The position numbers and the translations under genes are program-made. From NCBI GenBank assembly GCA_963921935.1, contig OY998175.1, forward strand, positions 224,766,517 to 224,830,516: a stretch of DNA of 64,000 nucleotides. The letters are read 5' to 3'. The stretch comes from Galeruca laticollis (taxonomy: Eukaryota > Arthropoda > Insecta > Coleoptera > Chrysomelidae). The notes under the pieces were generated by a model. The model had not been told where the DNA came from. It worked only from the letters and a program-made list of their open reading frames with translations, and searched no databases. Positions 34,205 through 44,956 of the stretch are shown here, piece by piece (within the stretch, counting starts at the first letter, position 1; each line of letters opens with the position of its first letter).

Positions 34205-34461
34205 TTAATTAGACGTTAGCGTTTTAAATGAAACTTACGGTTTCTAGTTATTACCACAATATAATAAAAATTGTTAAAAATTCTAAAAAATTGACAATTC
34301 TTTCGATAAATCAATATCGAAACAATTGTCAATTTTTTAGAATTTTCAATAATTTTTATTATATTGTGGTATTAACTAGAAACCGTGAGTTTCATTTGAA
34401 ACACTAATATGAGTAAATTCCACGAAGTAAGGGTCCAGACAGTTGATTTAATTAGATGTTA
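34205..34461 (+). mobile_element. Palindromic mini Penelope-derived insert 3 (with 14-bp TSD)
   Basis: A 229-bp insert (34,219-34,447) lies between TTAATTAGACGTTA (34,205-34,218) and TTAATTAGATGTTA (34,448-34,461), one mismatch. The arms of about 90 bp are inverted and meet at TTTCGATAAATCAATATCGAAA (22-bp palindromic centre, about 34,297-34,318). The right side carries the single-copy tail (ATGAGTAAATTCCACGAAG). It sits inside the piggyBac coding sequence and is older than inserts 1 and 2 by divergence between the arms. Confidence 0.88.
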
Positions 34462-35119
34462 TTATAGCTAGGCACAAAATCCTAACCAAAAGTTAAAAAA
34501 GGTTCATACGCATTTTTTACCATTTACTTGACTTAACATTAGTCAATGCCTGGCTTCTATACAGAAGAATGGGTAAACTAAAGCAAAATAATAAAATGGA
34601 GAAACTTACATTTCTTAAGTTTTGGTTGAAAGTTGCTAAATGCCTTTGCAAAGTTGGTCAAAGCAACAATATTAAACGTGGACGTCCATTTTCTGGAGCA
34701 GTAGAAGAAATGGTCGCAGCAAAGAGAGCAAAAGGACTAACTTAGTATGTTTCTCACAGAGATATACTACTGGATCAAGTAGGTCATTGGATGAGTTGGA
34801 CAACGAGAAATAGGTGTAAATTCCCAGGTGGGAGTGGATATTCACAAATATCTTGTGAAAAATGTGGTTTGAAATTGTGTTTCAATAAGAAAAATAACTG
34901 CTTCAAAAAATTTCATACTGAAGATTAACTAAAAAATGTTGTTCCACTGCATGATGTTGCACTTATGCAACATCAAATTTTTGTCAATTTTGACAACCAC
35001 AGAGTTGAAAAAAAATTTGTTTGTATCTTTTATGAATAAAGATATTATAAATATACAACATATATTTTATTTATTACTTTCGAAAAAATCATGCATTAAA
35101 GGGTTAAGAAGACATTTAA

Positions 35120-35775
35120 ACAGGAGAACTCCCTAGATTTATCTGTTCATTGACGAATTCATATTATGGGTCTCCTAAGTGTCTTCTGACTTCTAATTCC
35201 TCAAGGAAATATACTTCCCGTTTCTTATCACAAATATGTAGTACTTCTATTTAGGCGTTAATGGATGTTTATGTTTTACATAATGGGGTTTCTCTGGATG
35301 TTTTAATAAATATGCTCGTAAGTGTCCATTTTGACCAATTTCAACATTTCCAATTGTTTGACCTATACAAACAGCATTACATTCTGGACATCTAAATTTA
35401 TATTTACCAGACTTTCTCAATGGAGATATTTTTGTACTTACATTATTTCCTGTATTAACATAAATGGTATTTGTTACTAAAGATACTATCTTTGAAGCAA
35501 TTTTCTATTTCTGTAGTTTGTTTAAGAAGTATTAGTTGTAATGCAACTTTTTTATCTTTTCTACTAATTATATTTATTTATCATATGCAATGGGGGGAAC
35601 GGCATTTTATCAATTTCTCCATCAAATTTATATTTGTTCGTTGAAACTAGAAAGGCTCTATGTATTATTGAATTGAATGCTGCTCAATTTTTATGTGACA
35701 TAGGATAATTGGAATTATATAATATTGTCACATCGTTGTTGTTGGTTTTCTGTACATTTAATAATCAATTTCTGG
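35120..35775 (-). pseudogene. Penelope-like element 3' portion, minus strand
   Basis: Minus-strand pieces match the large Penelope element: NNQLLNVQKTNN, HRAFLVSTNKYKF-type, ALQLILLK-type, then the GIY-YIG region KYKFRCPECNAVCIGQTIGN at about 35,340-35,410 and HLRAYLLKHPEKPHYVKHKH at about 35,265-35,335. The end is FVIRNGKYIFLEELEVRRHL (35,160-35,235). The YIG tyrosine is replaced by cysteine (CIGQT), and stops are present. No terminal repeat remains next to it. Confidence 0.85.
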
Positions 35776-36300
35776 GTGGCCCACTAGGAATGGTTGCCGT
35801 CCATATCTGAGGAACCGATAATAGTACAATTCCAGTAAAAATAATGTAATAGGTAAATCGGCCAAGAGAGAGAAAAGTTACTGAGCTTTTTCATAGACCT
35901 TAATACGTTCTTCAACTTTTGTATTAAACATTTTTCTCTAAATCGTACATTAAAATATTTATTTAAGAAAAGATATTTTTGATTTGATGCCAAAATGTTA
36001 CTTTGGTTTTTTTTTTATTTTGGGTTTTATGCAAAAATTTTACTGAAATAAGCCTTTGCAATTGGTCCTGTGCCATTGGGATTTGGAGATTGCATTTGAA
36101 TTTGACCAATTCTTCGAAATATTTTTCATACAAGGAATCGTTTGAATATCCTTATTTATCACCAATTAACCTTGAAAAATATCACTATTGTATAAGATGT
36201 ACGAACACTTGGTACCACGTCATTGACTTATTAGAATTTTACAGAATTAATACTGTTTTTAAGAGAGGACAATAGCCTAAAAATATTTTCGAGCTTCTAT
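35776..36300. other. Spacer with no recognisable gene
   Basis: Short frames only, no domain recognised. AT-rich. Confidence 0.35.
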
Positions 36301-36309
36301 CAAACGAAA

Positions 36310-36443
36310 TAGTATATTGTGCAACACGTGGGGAAAAGTTCAACTTTTCTCACGAGTGTGGAAGTTTGTGGCACGAGCCAAGGGCGAGTGCCGTAAACAC
36401 ACGAGTGAGAAAAGTACTTTTCCGACATGCTGCACACTATACT
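36310..36443. repeat. Foldback (inverted-repeat) element relic
   Basis: The left arm AGTATATTGTGCAACACGTG (36,310) is the inverted partner of GCTGCACACTATACT (about 36,430-36,443). Inner complementary segments TTTTCTCACGAGTGTGG and CACACGAGTGAGAAAAG extend the pairing, giving a hairpin of about 50 bp arms. It is non-coding and resembles MITE/foldback elements. Confidence 0.75.
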
Positions 36444-36502
36444 TTTTCTACAACTGCACAAATTTAAAGAATACAAGTAAATAGTTTTGTTGAAAAAGTC
36501 TA

Positions 36503-36575
36503 AGCATCGAGGACCACCCACCGAAAACGGCTGGGCATCGAGTATAAGTTTCTGAAATTGGCTGGGCATCGAGGA
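36503..36575. repeat. Short minisatellite with GGCTGGGCATCGAG units
   Basis: Two good copies of GGCTGGGCATCGAG at 31-bp spacing and a partial GCATCGAGGA copy before them. The same motif, in the opposite orientation, forms a three-copy array at 57,269-57,371. In both places it adjoins a foldback element. Confidence 0.8.
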
Positions 36576-36597
36576 TCCCCTACTGGATTCTCCATAC

Positions 36598-39500
36598 AAA
36601 TCTGTGGCTTAGTTCTAAAAGGACCAAAATCAAAAAACACTAATCTGAGAAAATTGAGTCCAAAGTTTTAATCAAAACTACAGTCAATAATAATGTTGCA
36701 AATTGCATTTTTTTTACTACCAGAGCTCCACATTCTCGTTTGGCGTGTAAAAGAGAAGTTAATGGTAGATTTTCTCAAAAACAATAATTAAAATTAACCA
36801 AAAAAAGTGACATTGGCCGTTGTTTATTTATAAAGAAATCTTAAAAATACCCACATTGGCCATTTTGTAACTTAAAAAACTAGGAAAAAACAGTATGGAA
36901 CAGGTTAATTGAAACTTATTTTATTTGTATATTTTTAATCACATTTAAGCACAGTTAAAAATAACTTAATTTCCATCAGAAAGATCCTCTTCATCATCAG
37001 TCAACGTAAGAGAGACAGTTACAGTGCTAATAAACTGACTGTAGTACATTTTGATATTTTTGTCAATATAGGGTAGCAGTTCTCTCAGATGCTGTCGTTT
37101 ATTTTCAGGTATTCCTAAAGGTTTTTTCGAAATTGGTGTCAGTTGCAAAATCTGCGAACTCCGGTATTTTTTTCTTAATAACTGTAAACTGCTAAACTCT
37201 GCTTTATTATCGAACTAAAATTTGTAAAACATTGTACCCCTTTTATCATGTCTGTATTGTATATACCTAATTTTGTTCCATATCACTGGCTGGCCGCTGG
37301 AATATATTTTCCTATGCTGAAAACGATTGCGCAAAAGCGATTTAAAGTCAAAAAAATCGTTTAAACCCATTTCAATAACGAGAATTGGGGGAGTTCGAGG
37401 AATCATTCGTATAATATTTGCCCAGATTCTAGGAATATCGACTCTAACAGTAGTTGTTTTCTTAGCTTTTTCTATTGAAGCGTGAATAGTATCAGCTTCC
37501 ATATGTGTATGGCCAGGGACTAAGAATTTGTGACTAATGATAACCTCTATGCCTTAATTACTAAACATTTCTAAAATTGTCATAAACATTAGAGGCAAGT
37601 AAATGTTCCGTGTTTGTCCAGGACAGAAGTCGCTATAAAAAATAACTTCATTCACGTCGGGAGGAAGAGATTTTACGTAAGCAAACAAACAGGATGCTAT
37701 TTCTTGCCCCCCTCTTTTGGCAATAGTCTCATTCCACAAATAGCAGATAGCAGAATTTTTATTGCCTCTTGTTTCGTAAAAAGTGAGGTATAGTGTACAT
37801 AATTTTCGTTTGTAAAAAGAGATTCCACTGGTTATGTATGGAGTCGGAAGGCACTTCTGAAGATCAAAACTTACGACAACCATTTTTGAGATTGATTTGC
37901 AGCGTAGTTTATCACTGCGTTTTTCTTCGTACGCCGAGCTAGCCAACCGCAGATGTTCATTTCTTTTTAATGCAAGCTGCTCTTTTTCTTCATCACTTAC
38001 AACAGACTTTAGTAGAAGATTATACTTATCACAAGTTCCACAAGTGTCATTCGCCGGTTTGTGAATAGCTAAGTTCAATTCTTCTACAAAAATTTGTCTG
38101 TAAAGAGCTTCGTTTCTGGGGGTCAAGTTTTTCTCTAAGCAGTGAGTTACATACAATCTGTACATTTTTGAAATTGAAAGATCTGACAACAGGTACCGTT
38201 TTCTTGTGTGAGACCGAGAATAATGACTTTCGTAACTTGGAAACATTTTAATGTGCGTTCGAATCTCCTCTTTATCTTTGTCTGGTACCTTTGGGTGATT
38301 ACTATGTTTTCCACTCCCATCTTCTGGACATATACCGGATTCTGAGGACCTCTTTCTCTCTATTATTACCCTAACCTTTTCAAGTGTTAGATCCAGAGTG
38401 TTTAAGAACATTTTCTGGCAAAATTCAGTCCTAGCAGCATTTTTAAGCAGGTTGTATTTTATAGAATATTTTCTTCTGCTTTCATTTCCATCTCTTCTCA
38501 TCCTCTCAACCTTTTTATTCTGTTCTTCTACCATATTAGCGGTACACTGATTTTGTGCTTCCAACGAGAGGTTGTGAAAATCTTTGAATATTTCTTCTCT
38601 TTCTTCTTGTAAAAATTTTTCAAAGCATTTTTTTCGGCAATCACATGGTTCTTTAATTTATTCTTCTAGCTTCTTTTTTCCCCTTTAATGTGTAATACTC
38701 TTTGCCCTGAACTTTCAATCTTTTTCTTATATTTTTTCCCAGTGCTCTGGATCCCTTTTTCTCTTCTTCTTCTCTTCCCCTACTTTAGTTTTTTTTTCCT
38801 GCCTCTTGACTTTTTTACTACTTCATTATTTTCTACATTATCCAAATCAAAATTAGCTTCACCATCATCAATCATCTCTTGTTCTTCAACTATTTCTACC
38901 GCTGTTATGTGACTAATGACTTTCTTTGTCAACTTATTCCTTCCTTGTTGGTCGTCACTATCAGAACTTGATTCAGAATTGGAATCAGTATCGGGCACAA
39001 AGTCATCAGAACTATCCTCAAGGACTGTATCTTTCTCATGACAGGATTCTTTATTTAGTCCTTCAAAGTTTGTACTTGCTTCAAAATCGGGTTCGGTGTC
39101 AAAAATAGGTACAACCAAATTATTTTTAAGGTTTGAATTCTTTCCAAAATTGGGTTTGACGTATTTGTAACTACATCCACCAGTTAGGTTCTGCTGTAAA
39201 GAGTTATCTTCCATCTTTAATTCTGGGTTTTGTTCTGAAAAAAGCGTTTAGATTATGAAATATAGTCAGATCCCTGTTAAAAATAAAAAAAATTAGGGAA
39301 CATTGACAATGAAACATTGATTCATTGAAAATACGTAACAACATTCAAAAAGTAATCACCAGAAGCTTAAAAGAAAATTTGAAAAAACTTGTGTGCAACA
39401 TAACCTAACATTTTATTTATTATTCATTAAAATTTGTTTCGACCTCACCTGTATCGTCGATTATTGATGGGAAACACATATCAACGATTCTTTTTCCACG

Positions 39501-39879
39501 TGACATACTCCAACTTTTATTTTTACACATTAAAACACTGAAACTGTTTTAGACACAACGGCCAAGGTCGGAAACAATGAAAGAATTAACATACTAGGGA
39601 AAACGATAAAACGGCCAAAGTGTACATTGGCCCTTTTTAGAAAGTAAATGCATATTGGACCAATATAATAAGTCAACATTGGCCTTTTTAGCATATTAGC
39701 ATGAATGTCTAGTGAAAACATACATTGGCCCTTGTCACTTGAATTCTACATTTATTTAACATGCTTTGACATTGGCCATTTTATGTAATGAAGATCGGAA
39801 AAAATGTAGTTCGGTGGTATATCTTACTCATTTCCAAGAAATATTGACTTTGGCCCTTTTAGAACCAAGCCACAGAAAT
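36598..39879 (-). mobile_element. DNA transposon A: TIRs, 4-bp TSD AAAT, DDE-like transposase
   Basis: The element spans 36,602-39,875 (3,274 bp). The left end is CTGTGGCTTAGTTCTAAAAG and the right end is its inverted partner CTTTTAGAACCAAGCCACAG (written CCCTTTTAGAACC...CACAG at 39,855-39,875). The terminal inverted repeats are about 31 bp with three mismatches. Direct AAAT copies flank it (36,598-36,601 and 39,876-39,879). Subterminal repeats of ACATTGGCC type occur at both ends. The only gene is the minus-strand transposase at 36,966-39,214. A 4-bp duplication is a feature reported for the Sola superfamily, but that assignment is unproven here. Confidence 0.85.
36966..39214 (-). pseudogene. 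Transposase-like protein of transposon A (few lesions)
   Basis: From ATG at 39,214, an acidic disordered N-terminus (SSDDFVPDTDSNSESSSDSD) leads to a basic patch (KKSRGRKKKLK). After a frame-broken 38,570-38,780, a long frame 38,564-36,966 carries FCQKMFLNTLDL, FPSYESHYSRSHTRKRYLLS and NDTCGTCDKYN (CxxC). Candidate catalytic blocks are VVVSFDLQKCLPTPY (first Asp), VIFYSDFCPGQTRN (second Asp) and VPGHTHMEADTIHASIE (acidic third site). It ends DDEEDLSDGN*. Only two in-frame stops (TAA 37,554 and TAG 37,215) interrupt this 533-codon frame. The pattern matches proteins often annotated as uncharacterised insect ORFs with a DUF7869-like region; that name is from memory. Confidence 0.75.
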
Positions 39880-41480
39880 GTATGTAGCGTGGGCAAAGTG
39901 CCGTGAGAAATAATATTTCTCACAGTGTGAGCAAAATATGGTTTTGAAATTAAGTAAGCTATGAGAAATACGCTACTTTTCATTCCAGTTGTAGAAAAAG
40001 ATCATTTTCTTCGTGTATGAGTCTTTATCTCTTATTTCATATTTCTCTGATTTACGTTACTAATTCACAAAACACTATGTAAAATTATTGTTTTAAGCTA
40101 CTCAATTCATGTCTCTATACGAAACTATCCGTATTCTCCCTAACACCGATTTTGCTATGTAAAATAAATCAAGTAAATATATCCTTGGACATTTTCCCCA
40201 AACTTTCAAACATCTTGAGTATTAAATGGTATTTAGCTGTATTCGAAGTTAGTGTCACCATATAAGCTAGTTTACTATACTAGTAGGTACAGAATATGGA
40301 TTTTCATCGTTTTCATACTTGACGTCTATTTTCATAGGAATGGTTATTAAAGTTTTGCTCTATTGATTTAGGAGGTTAGTGAGTAGTTCTAGTGTATCCT
40401 TAGGGTATAACCACAAAACTAAATCCTCATGTTTTGTATTTATTATAAATGACAGTTGACATTCAAACTTTGCGTTGGCATGAAAATATATCAATAAATC
40501 CATTTGTATAATTTAATTGAACCGAAGATTAAACGATCTAATTTAAAAAGCTCGGGTGTTTGAAATTAATTTAACGAACTTTTACATTCAAACATATAAT
40601 GACCAGTCAATCGTTTGAAAAACAATCTTTGCACTCGAGTTTTTGTTTTTTCGTTGGAATGAAAAGCGAATCAAATGCAGATATTGAAACTCAAGCCATA
40701 GTCAATTAGAATAAAATTGAAGTCAGGTTGTTGTTTATTCAGTCAAATGCAAATCTAGGAAGTTTACATTAATTACTGACAGGAGTTTCGTTATATACAC
40801 TGCCAGGGATGTATTATGAAAAATGTAATTTAACATACCGTAATTTCTTGAAATTTTTATATCGCTTATCGTGTAGATTACAAAAGGCTCAGATAATAAT
40901 TTGTGAAAGCTATAAAAATTAACCAAAATAAATTATTAACTATTTTTACAAACTTAAAACTATCCTTCGCACTTTTGCATGCTTAAGATTGACAACAGTG
41001 AGGCATTGAAAGTTTTTTCATACAGTATGTCCCGAAACAATTCGTACGAAGTATGAGAAGTTTAACTTACATTTCACAAATTATTTTTTCTTGATAAAAA
41101 TCTCTGCATAACCTGAAAATGAATAATCAAATTTTCAGAATAATGGATTTTATACAGGGAAACTGAAAAATATTAATGTTGACTGAAGAATGAAGTATTT
41201 TTAAATTTAAAAGTCGAAGTGTTTATTAAAGATGATAAAAGGAACAAAATAATATTTCTGAATTTAGAAACAAAGAACAGGGTTTTATAAACAACGAAAG
41301 CAGCTTCAAAATGACGTCCATATTATTTAACAGCCCTTGCCATTTAAGGTTTTTGAAGGGGTAGTTCTGGATGCTGGAGATATGACAAAAGAAGTTTGAA
41401 ACTACTATAAAAATTCAGCCCCTTGTAAGTTGAAATTTATCTGTTTAGGAATTTTTTTCATAATTTTAACAAACCAGAAT
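39880..41480. other. Interval without genes; flank of a foldback repeat
   Basis: 39,987-40,000 (CAGTTGTAGAAAAA) is the inverse of TTTTTCTACAACTG at about 36,445, so transposon A may have landed inside an older inverted-repeat element whose right part survives to about 40,010. From 40,010 to 41,480 nothing is recognised. Confidence 0.4.
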
Positions 41481-41489
41481 TATTTGGGG

Positions 41490-42943
41490 ATACAAATATT
41501 TGCTGGAATACCCCGGTAGCTGGGTGCAAACCGGGCGCATCCCCAAGTCGTGGGTAGGAGAATGGCCAGGGGAACTGGAAATCTTTGAACCTGGATAGCG
41601 GCAGCCATAGTGGGGTACGAGGCATTAAAAGTCCAATGGCTTTTGTGAAAGCGTCGCGGACCAACCCACTCAGGCCAAGGTGAGGGTTGAATGGCCACGG
41701 GATAACATGCGGTCAAAAACAATCCCCTTGGGGAACCGAGCGAAACCCCAATGTAAGCAGCCTTTCCCTGATAATGTGAGGCTCTACCACGGCGACCAAC
41801 CCATTACTTAGTTACTCGTAGGAACAAGTATGAGTACAAAGGAAACCAAACAAAACCCCGAGGCTAGAATCAAATATTCACCTCAATCTGAAAACGCGGC
41901 TAAGATGGTACAGAAAAACCACCTCACGCTCTGGAGCAGCCTAAGGATAAACATGGAAGATCACCTAAAAATGATAAAATGAAGCAAAGGCACAAGCGTA
42001 TCGCAGCGCCGATGCCAAAAGAAGATCGAAGGCAGCGTCCTACCCTTTCCTCTTCATACACTTCAAAACCAAAACTGAAAGAATCCTCGAGGCTCACTGG
42101 AACAAATTCTTCCTCCAGGAATCGGTGACCTTGCGGGAGAACGCCTTCATCCAAGCACTTCCACTGACGGTACACAAAGAAGACCCGTGACGACAGTAAT
42201 GCCGCCGCACATTCCCAATCATTCGATGACGCTGCCTTGAGACTTAGGTGGCGATAATAGATAAGGCCAACCCATACGACAAAGGTGGCGCCAAATGGGT
42301 GAGCTCTGTCAAAATGGAGGAGATAGATAGGTTGATCTTGACCATCTCCAGCAGCCAAAAGAAGGCGCCCATATTCAAGTCGTGGACTCACTCCAGACAG
42401 ATGATCAGAGTAGTTTGTGATGAGGAGGGGGCGTTAAATTGGCTTGCAGAGGCAAATGAAAGCCTCAATCCAGATGAGAATGCAGGGCTAGCTGTCGTCA
42501 GTCTGGATAAGCGTACAAAGCTCGCCAAAGTTTTTCGTTGAGTCCCAGATGTTGGTGCTACAGCTCTGATGATCCGGAATGAGTGCTGTGGAGGCTGATG
42601 TTACGAAAATCCGGATGTGTCGAAGGACAGGTGGTGCACCTTCCATCACGAGGCTAAGAAGTGCTGCATGGGACACCTGTTCGTCTTCGCCATTGGAGAC
42701 CTGGACATGGCTGTCCTGAAGAAAAGGTCCTTGGTAGATGTGGAGGTCGTCCCCGAAGAATTGAAGCCGACTTCTCTCTGATAGAGAAGGATATGGAAAC
42801 CAAACAATGAACCTAAGACATCCAAGCCATGTGCAAGGTCATCGAAAAATATGTAGAAATCATTCAATGTAACCTTCAACACAAAAAGGCAATAATATTT
42901 CGCTGCCTTGACCTGTTGAAAGATGCAATAGCACTAATCCAAG
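41490..42943 (+). pseudogene. LINE 5' region: ORF1 and start of endonuclease
   Basis: A GC-richer 5' leader (41,490-41,829) precedes an ATG at 41,830 (MSTKETKQNPEARIKY). After frameshifts, 42,248-42,541 reads GGAKWVSSVKMEEIDRLILT, SWTHSRQMIRVVCDEE and NWLAEANESL. This is typical of the insect LINE ORF1 proteins that carry a DUF4780-type domain. The ORF2 start follows at 42,850: CNLQHKKAIIFRCLDLLKD and AIALIQ. The frame is cut at 42,943 by the LTR-like repeat and resumes at 49,204 with EPWITKTK, restoring the endonuclease motif ALIQEPW. Base composition differs from the AT-rich surroundings. Confidence 0.85.
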
Positions 42944-44956
42944 TATAATGAGAAAACCTACGAACCCCTAGTGCTCGCTATAGATGTGCGGGTTGTTTCA
43001 CGTAGTACAACCCGTGCTCGCCAGTCGAATAGCTTCGAGTCGAAGAAGGGGTGGATTCTCCAAAAAACATTATTATTTATCAAAAAGGGCGTCAGGGAAG
43101 TTTTGGCAAGCACCCAAGACTTCTTAAATTAGCCCACAACTCCTCAGTGGGTTAACAACACTCACTACACACACCAAAGGTTAAGCTGATAGGTGAATTA
43201 TCAAAAGAAAATAAAAGTCAGAAAGTATCCCCTGATTAAAGTTCTAATTAATCACTTTGGACCAAAGGTCTCTTTTCAAAATATCGTCGTGATAAATGCA
43301 ATAGAGCGTATGTCAAAAAAAGCACTTTTTCGTTTATTGCACTAACCTGACCAATTTAGTCAAATACACGACCTGCAATAGATCCTATGTCGGTGGACCA
43401 ATAGGAAATCAACTTTGTCCCTCTCCTGCAAAAGGACGAATCGAAGCACATTGTGATTTGGCCGCGGCAAACAGTCGTATGTCAGAGCTTTAGAGTAATT
43501 ATAAACATAGAGAGGGCTATTCATTCGTGAACACGTTTATTTTTGCGGCCAATAATTCTATACGTCATCAGTGAAGTAATGAATGAATTACAAAAAGTGG
43601 GGATGGTATTGTAGATACATGACCTTGGTAATTTTGGCTGTTTTTCTGACAAACTTGGCACCGACGAACCATGATCATCCAAAAACATTAAGTTCATTTG
43701 CTCAAAACTTTATTTTGTCACTAAAAGTCTTGAAAAACACATCAAAACAAATAAACTAAATGTTTACTTTCTAATCGTAATGGCGCTTGTATAAACAAAC
43801 CACGCCTGACATTATTTACTACAATACTACGGCGTATTCGAAATGATCGTCGATCACACTCTGACGATATTGCATCTCTCTTTTTATTGTATTTAAACAA
43901 GGACAAAACTACTAAATAGATTACTATTGACACATTAAACAGCGACATTTTGAGCAATGTTGCCACTTTTAGTTATAACAATAAAGATATCTTAGGATAT
44001 AACAAATACTTATTTAAAATTTATATAAGAATATGCCTTTATTAAATAAAATTCAAGTATTATCAATTCATTTTAAAAGCAGCGATTCAAATGCATAAAT
44101 TAGTATGACTTTTTTTTTATTTTCATAACATTTTAATACATTTCCAATTAAACTTCTAACTTCATTTTTCCTGCAACTCAAGAGACTTTGTAAACATGGC
44201 AAAGCAGTGGAAGTGTCCGCAAGTGAGCTTAGAATGTGAGTAGATGTTTGGGGCTAGAAAAAACCAAAACAAACATATCTATTTTATTTGTTAATCTGAG
44301 GTCAGAGCAGCACTGTAATGTCATTTCAAGCAGTCGTTATTTTCAAGTTAATTATTTTATTTATCAAAAAATAAAAGGTGAGTAATTTTTTATATGACTG
44401 TTTCTTTAAAAAAATAGTTCATAATTTATTATTATTAGTAGATTTAGGATAAATGGCATGATTCATTCAGCAGACAAAATACTTTACTTTCTCTTTTATT
44501 AACTTATTCAAAACATCGCAAATTGTTAAAAATTCAAGAGTATCGATAGTATACTCTACTTTTAGCTATACAATAATAATATTATGAACCAATTAGTAGT
44601 ATTCAATGCTTGTTTTATGCATGAGTGTCTGACATATAACCTTTGAACCAAGGTTATTAAATGTTGACAATTTTGACATCCGACCAATTGCATTTTTTTT
44701 TTTATTTCAGATTACTTAGTTGTAAACTATCAAAATGTTTGGATTTACAAATCGAACTCGCATGTTAGTAACTTTAGCAACCACTAACCTTTCCCGTGAG
44801 AATGATGTCACTGATGGTAAGAATTTAAGAGATTATTTAGTCGTTAAGATTTGGAGATGGGTTTAAAAACATGCTAATGTTGTCTTATTTATATTTTTTT
44901 TAGTGCCTGAAGCAACCTGAGCGGTCTTAAAAAGTTCTGGAGTAACCACTGATTCC

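Larger units (their letters stand above)
32907..34927 (+). pseudogene. piggyBac-like transposase, broken
   Basis: This is a DDD transposase of the piggyBac superfamily, which normally moves elements into TTAA sites. In order it has an acidic N-terminus (IIKEQDQEVTENIENN), then FRGSESLCNAVLELNTQYEC and DQLFDKITEESCLYAQ. These are followed by LHLTKTELKKYFGILIFMFN (33,320-33,385), TMTVKRFEKLDNF, then LRPVIDHLNNIFSTVALESK and LSIDKQLRSTKLRHFMKQYLP. Next come KPHKCFKFFVLCGISRFAYN and LEIYSGQ (33,750). Another frame gives ANIVVRLAKI, LNYQLFFDNYHTTLDVLVYL and GTVRQTG. Last are KRGRPFSG and a Cys-rich end with CEKCGLKLC at about 34,855-34,880. A 78-bp duplication at 33,184-33,339, a Penelope insert at 34,219-34,447 and several stops disable it. 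No clear piggyBac termini were found. Confidence 0.9.

Noticed and set aside
35784..36275. Two short ORFs between Penelope fragment and foldback
   Set aside because: No recognisable domain or codon bias.
41924..42391. 155-codon minus-strand ORF
   Set aside because: It is the complement of the LINE ORF1 coding region at 41,830-42,541.
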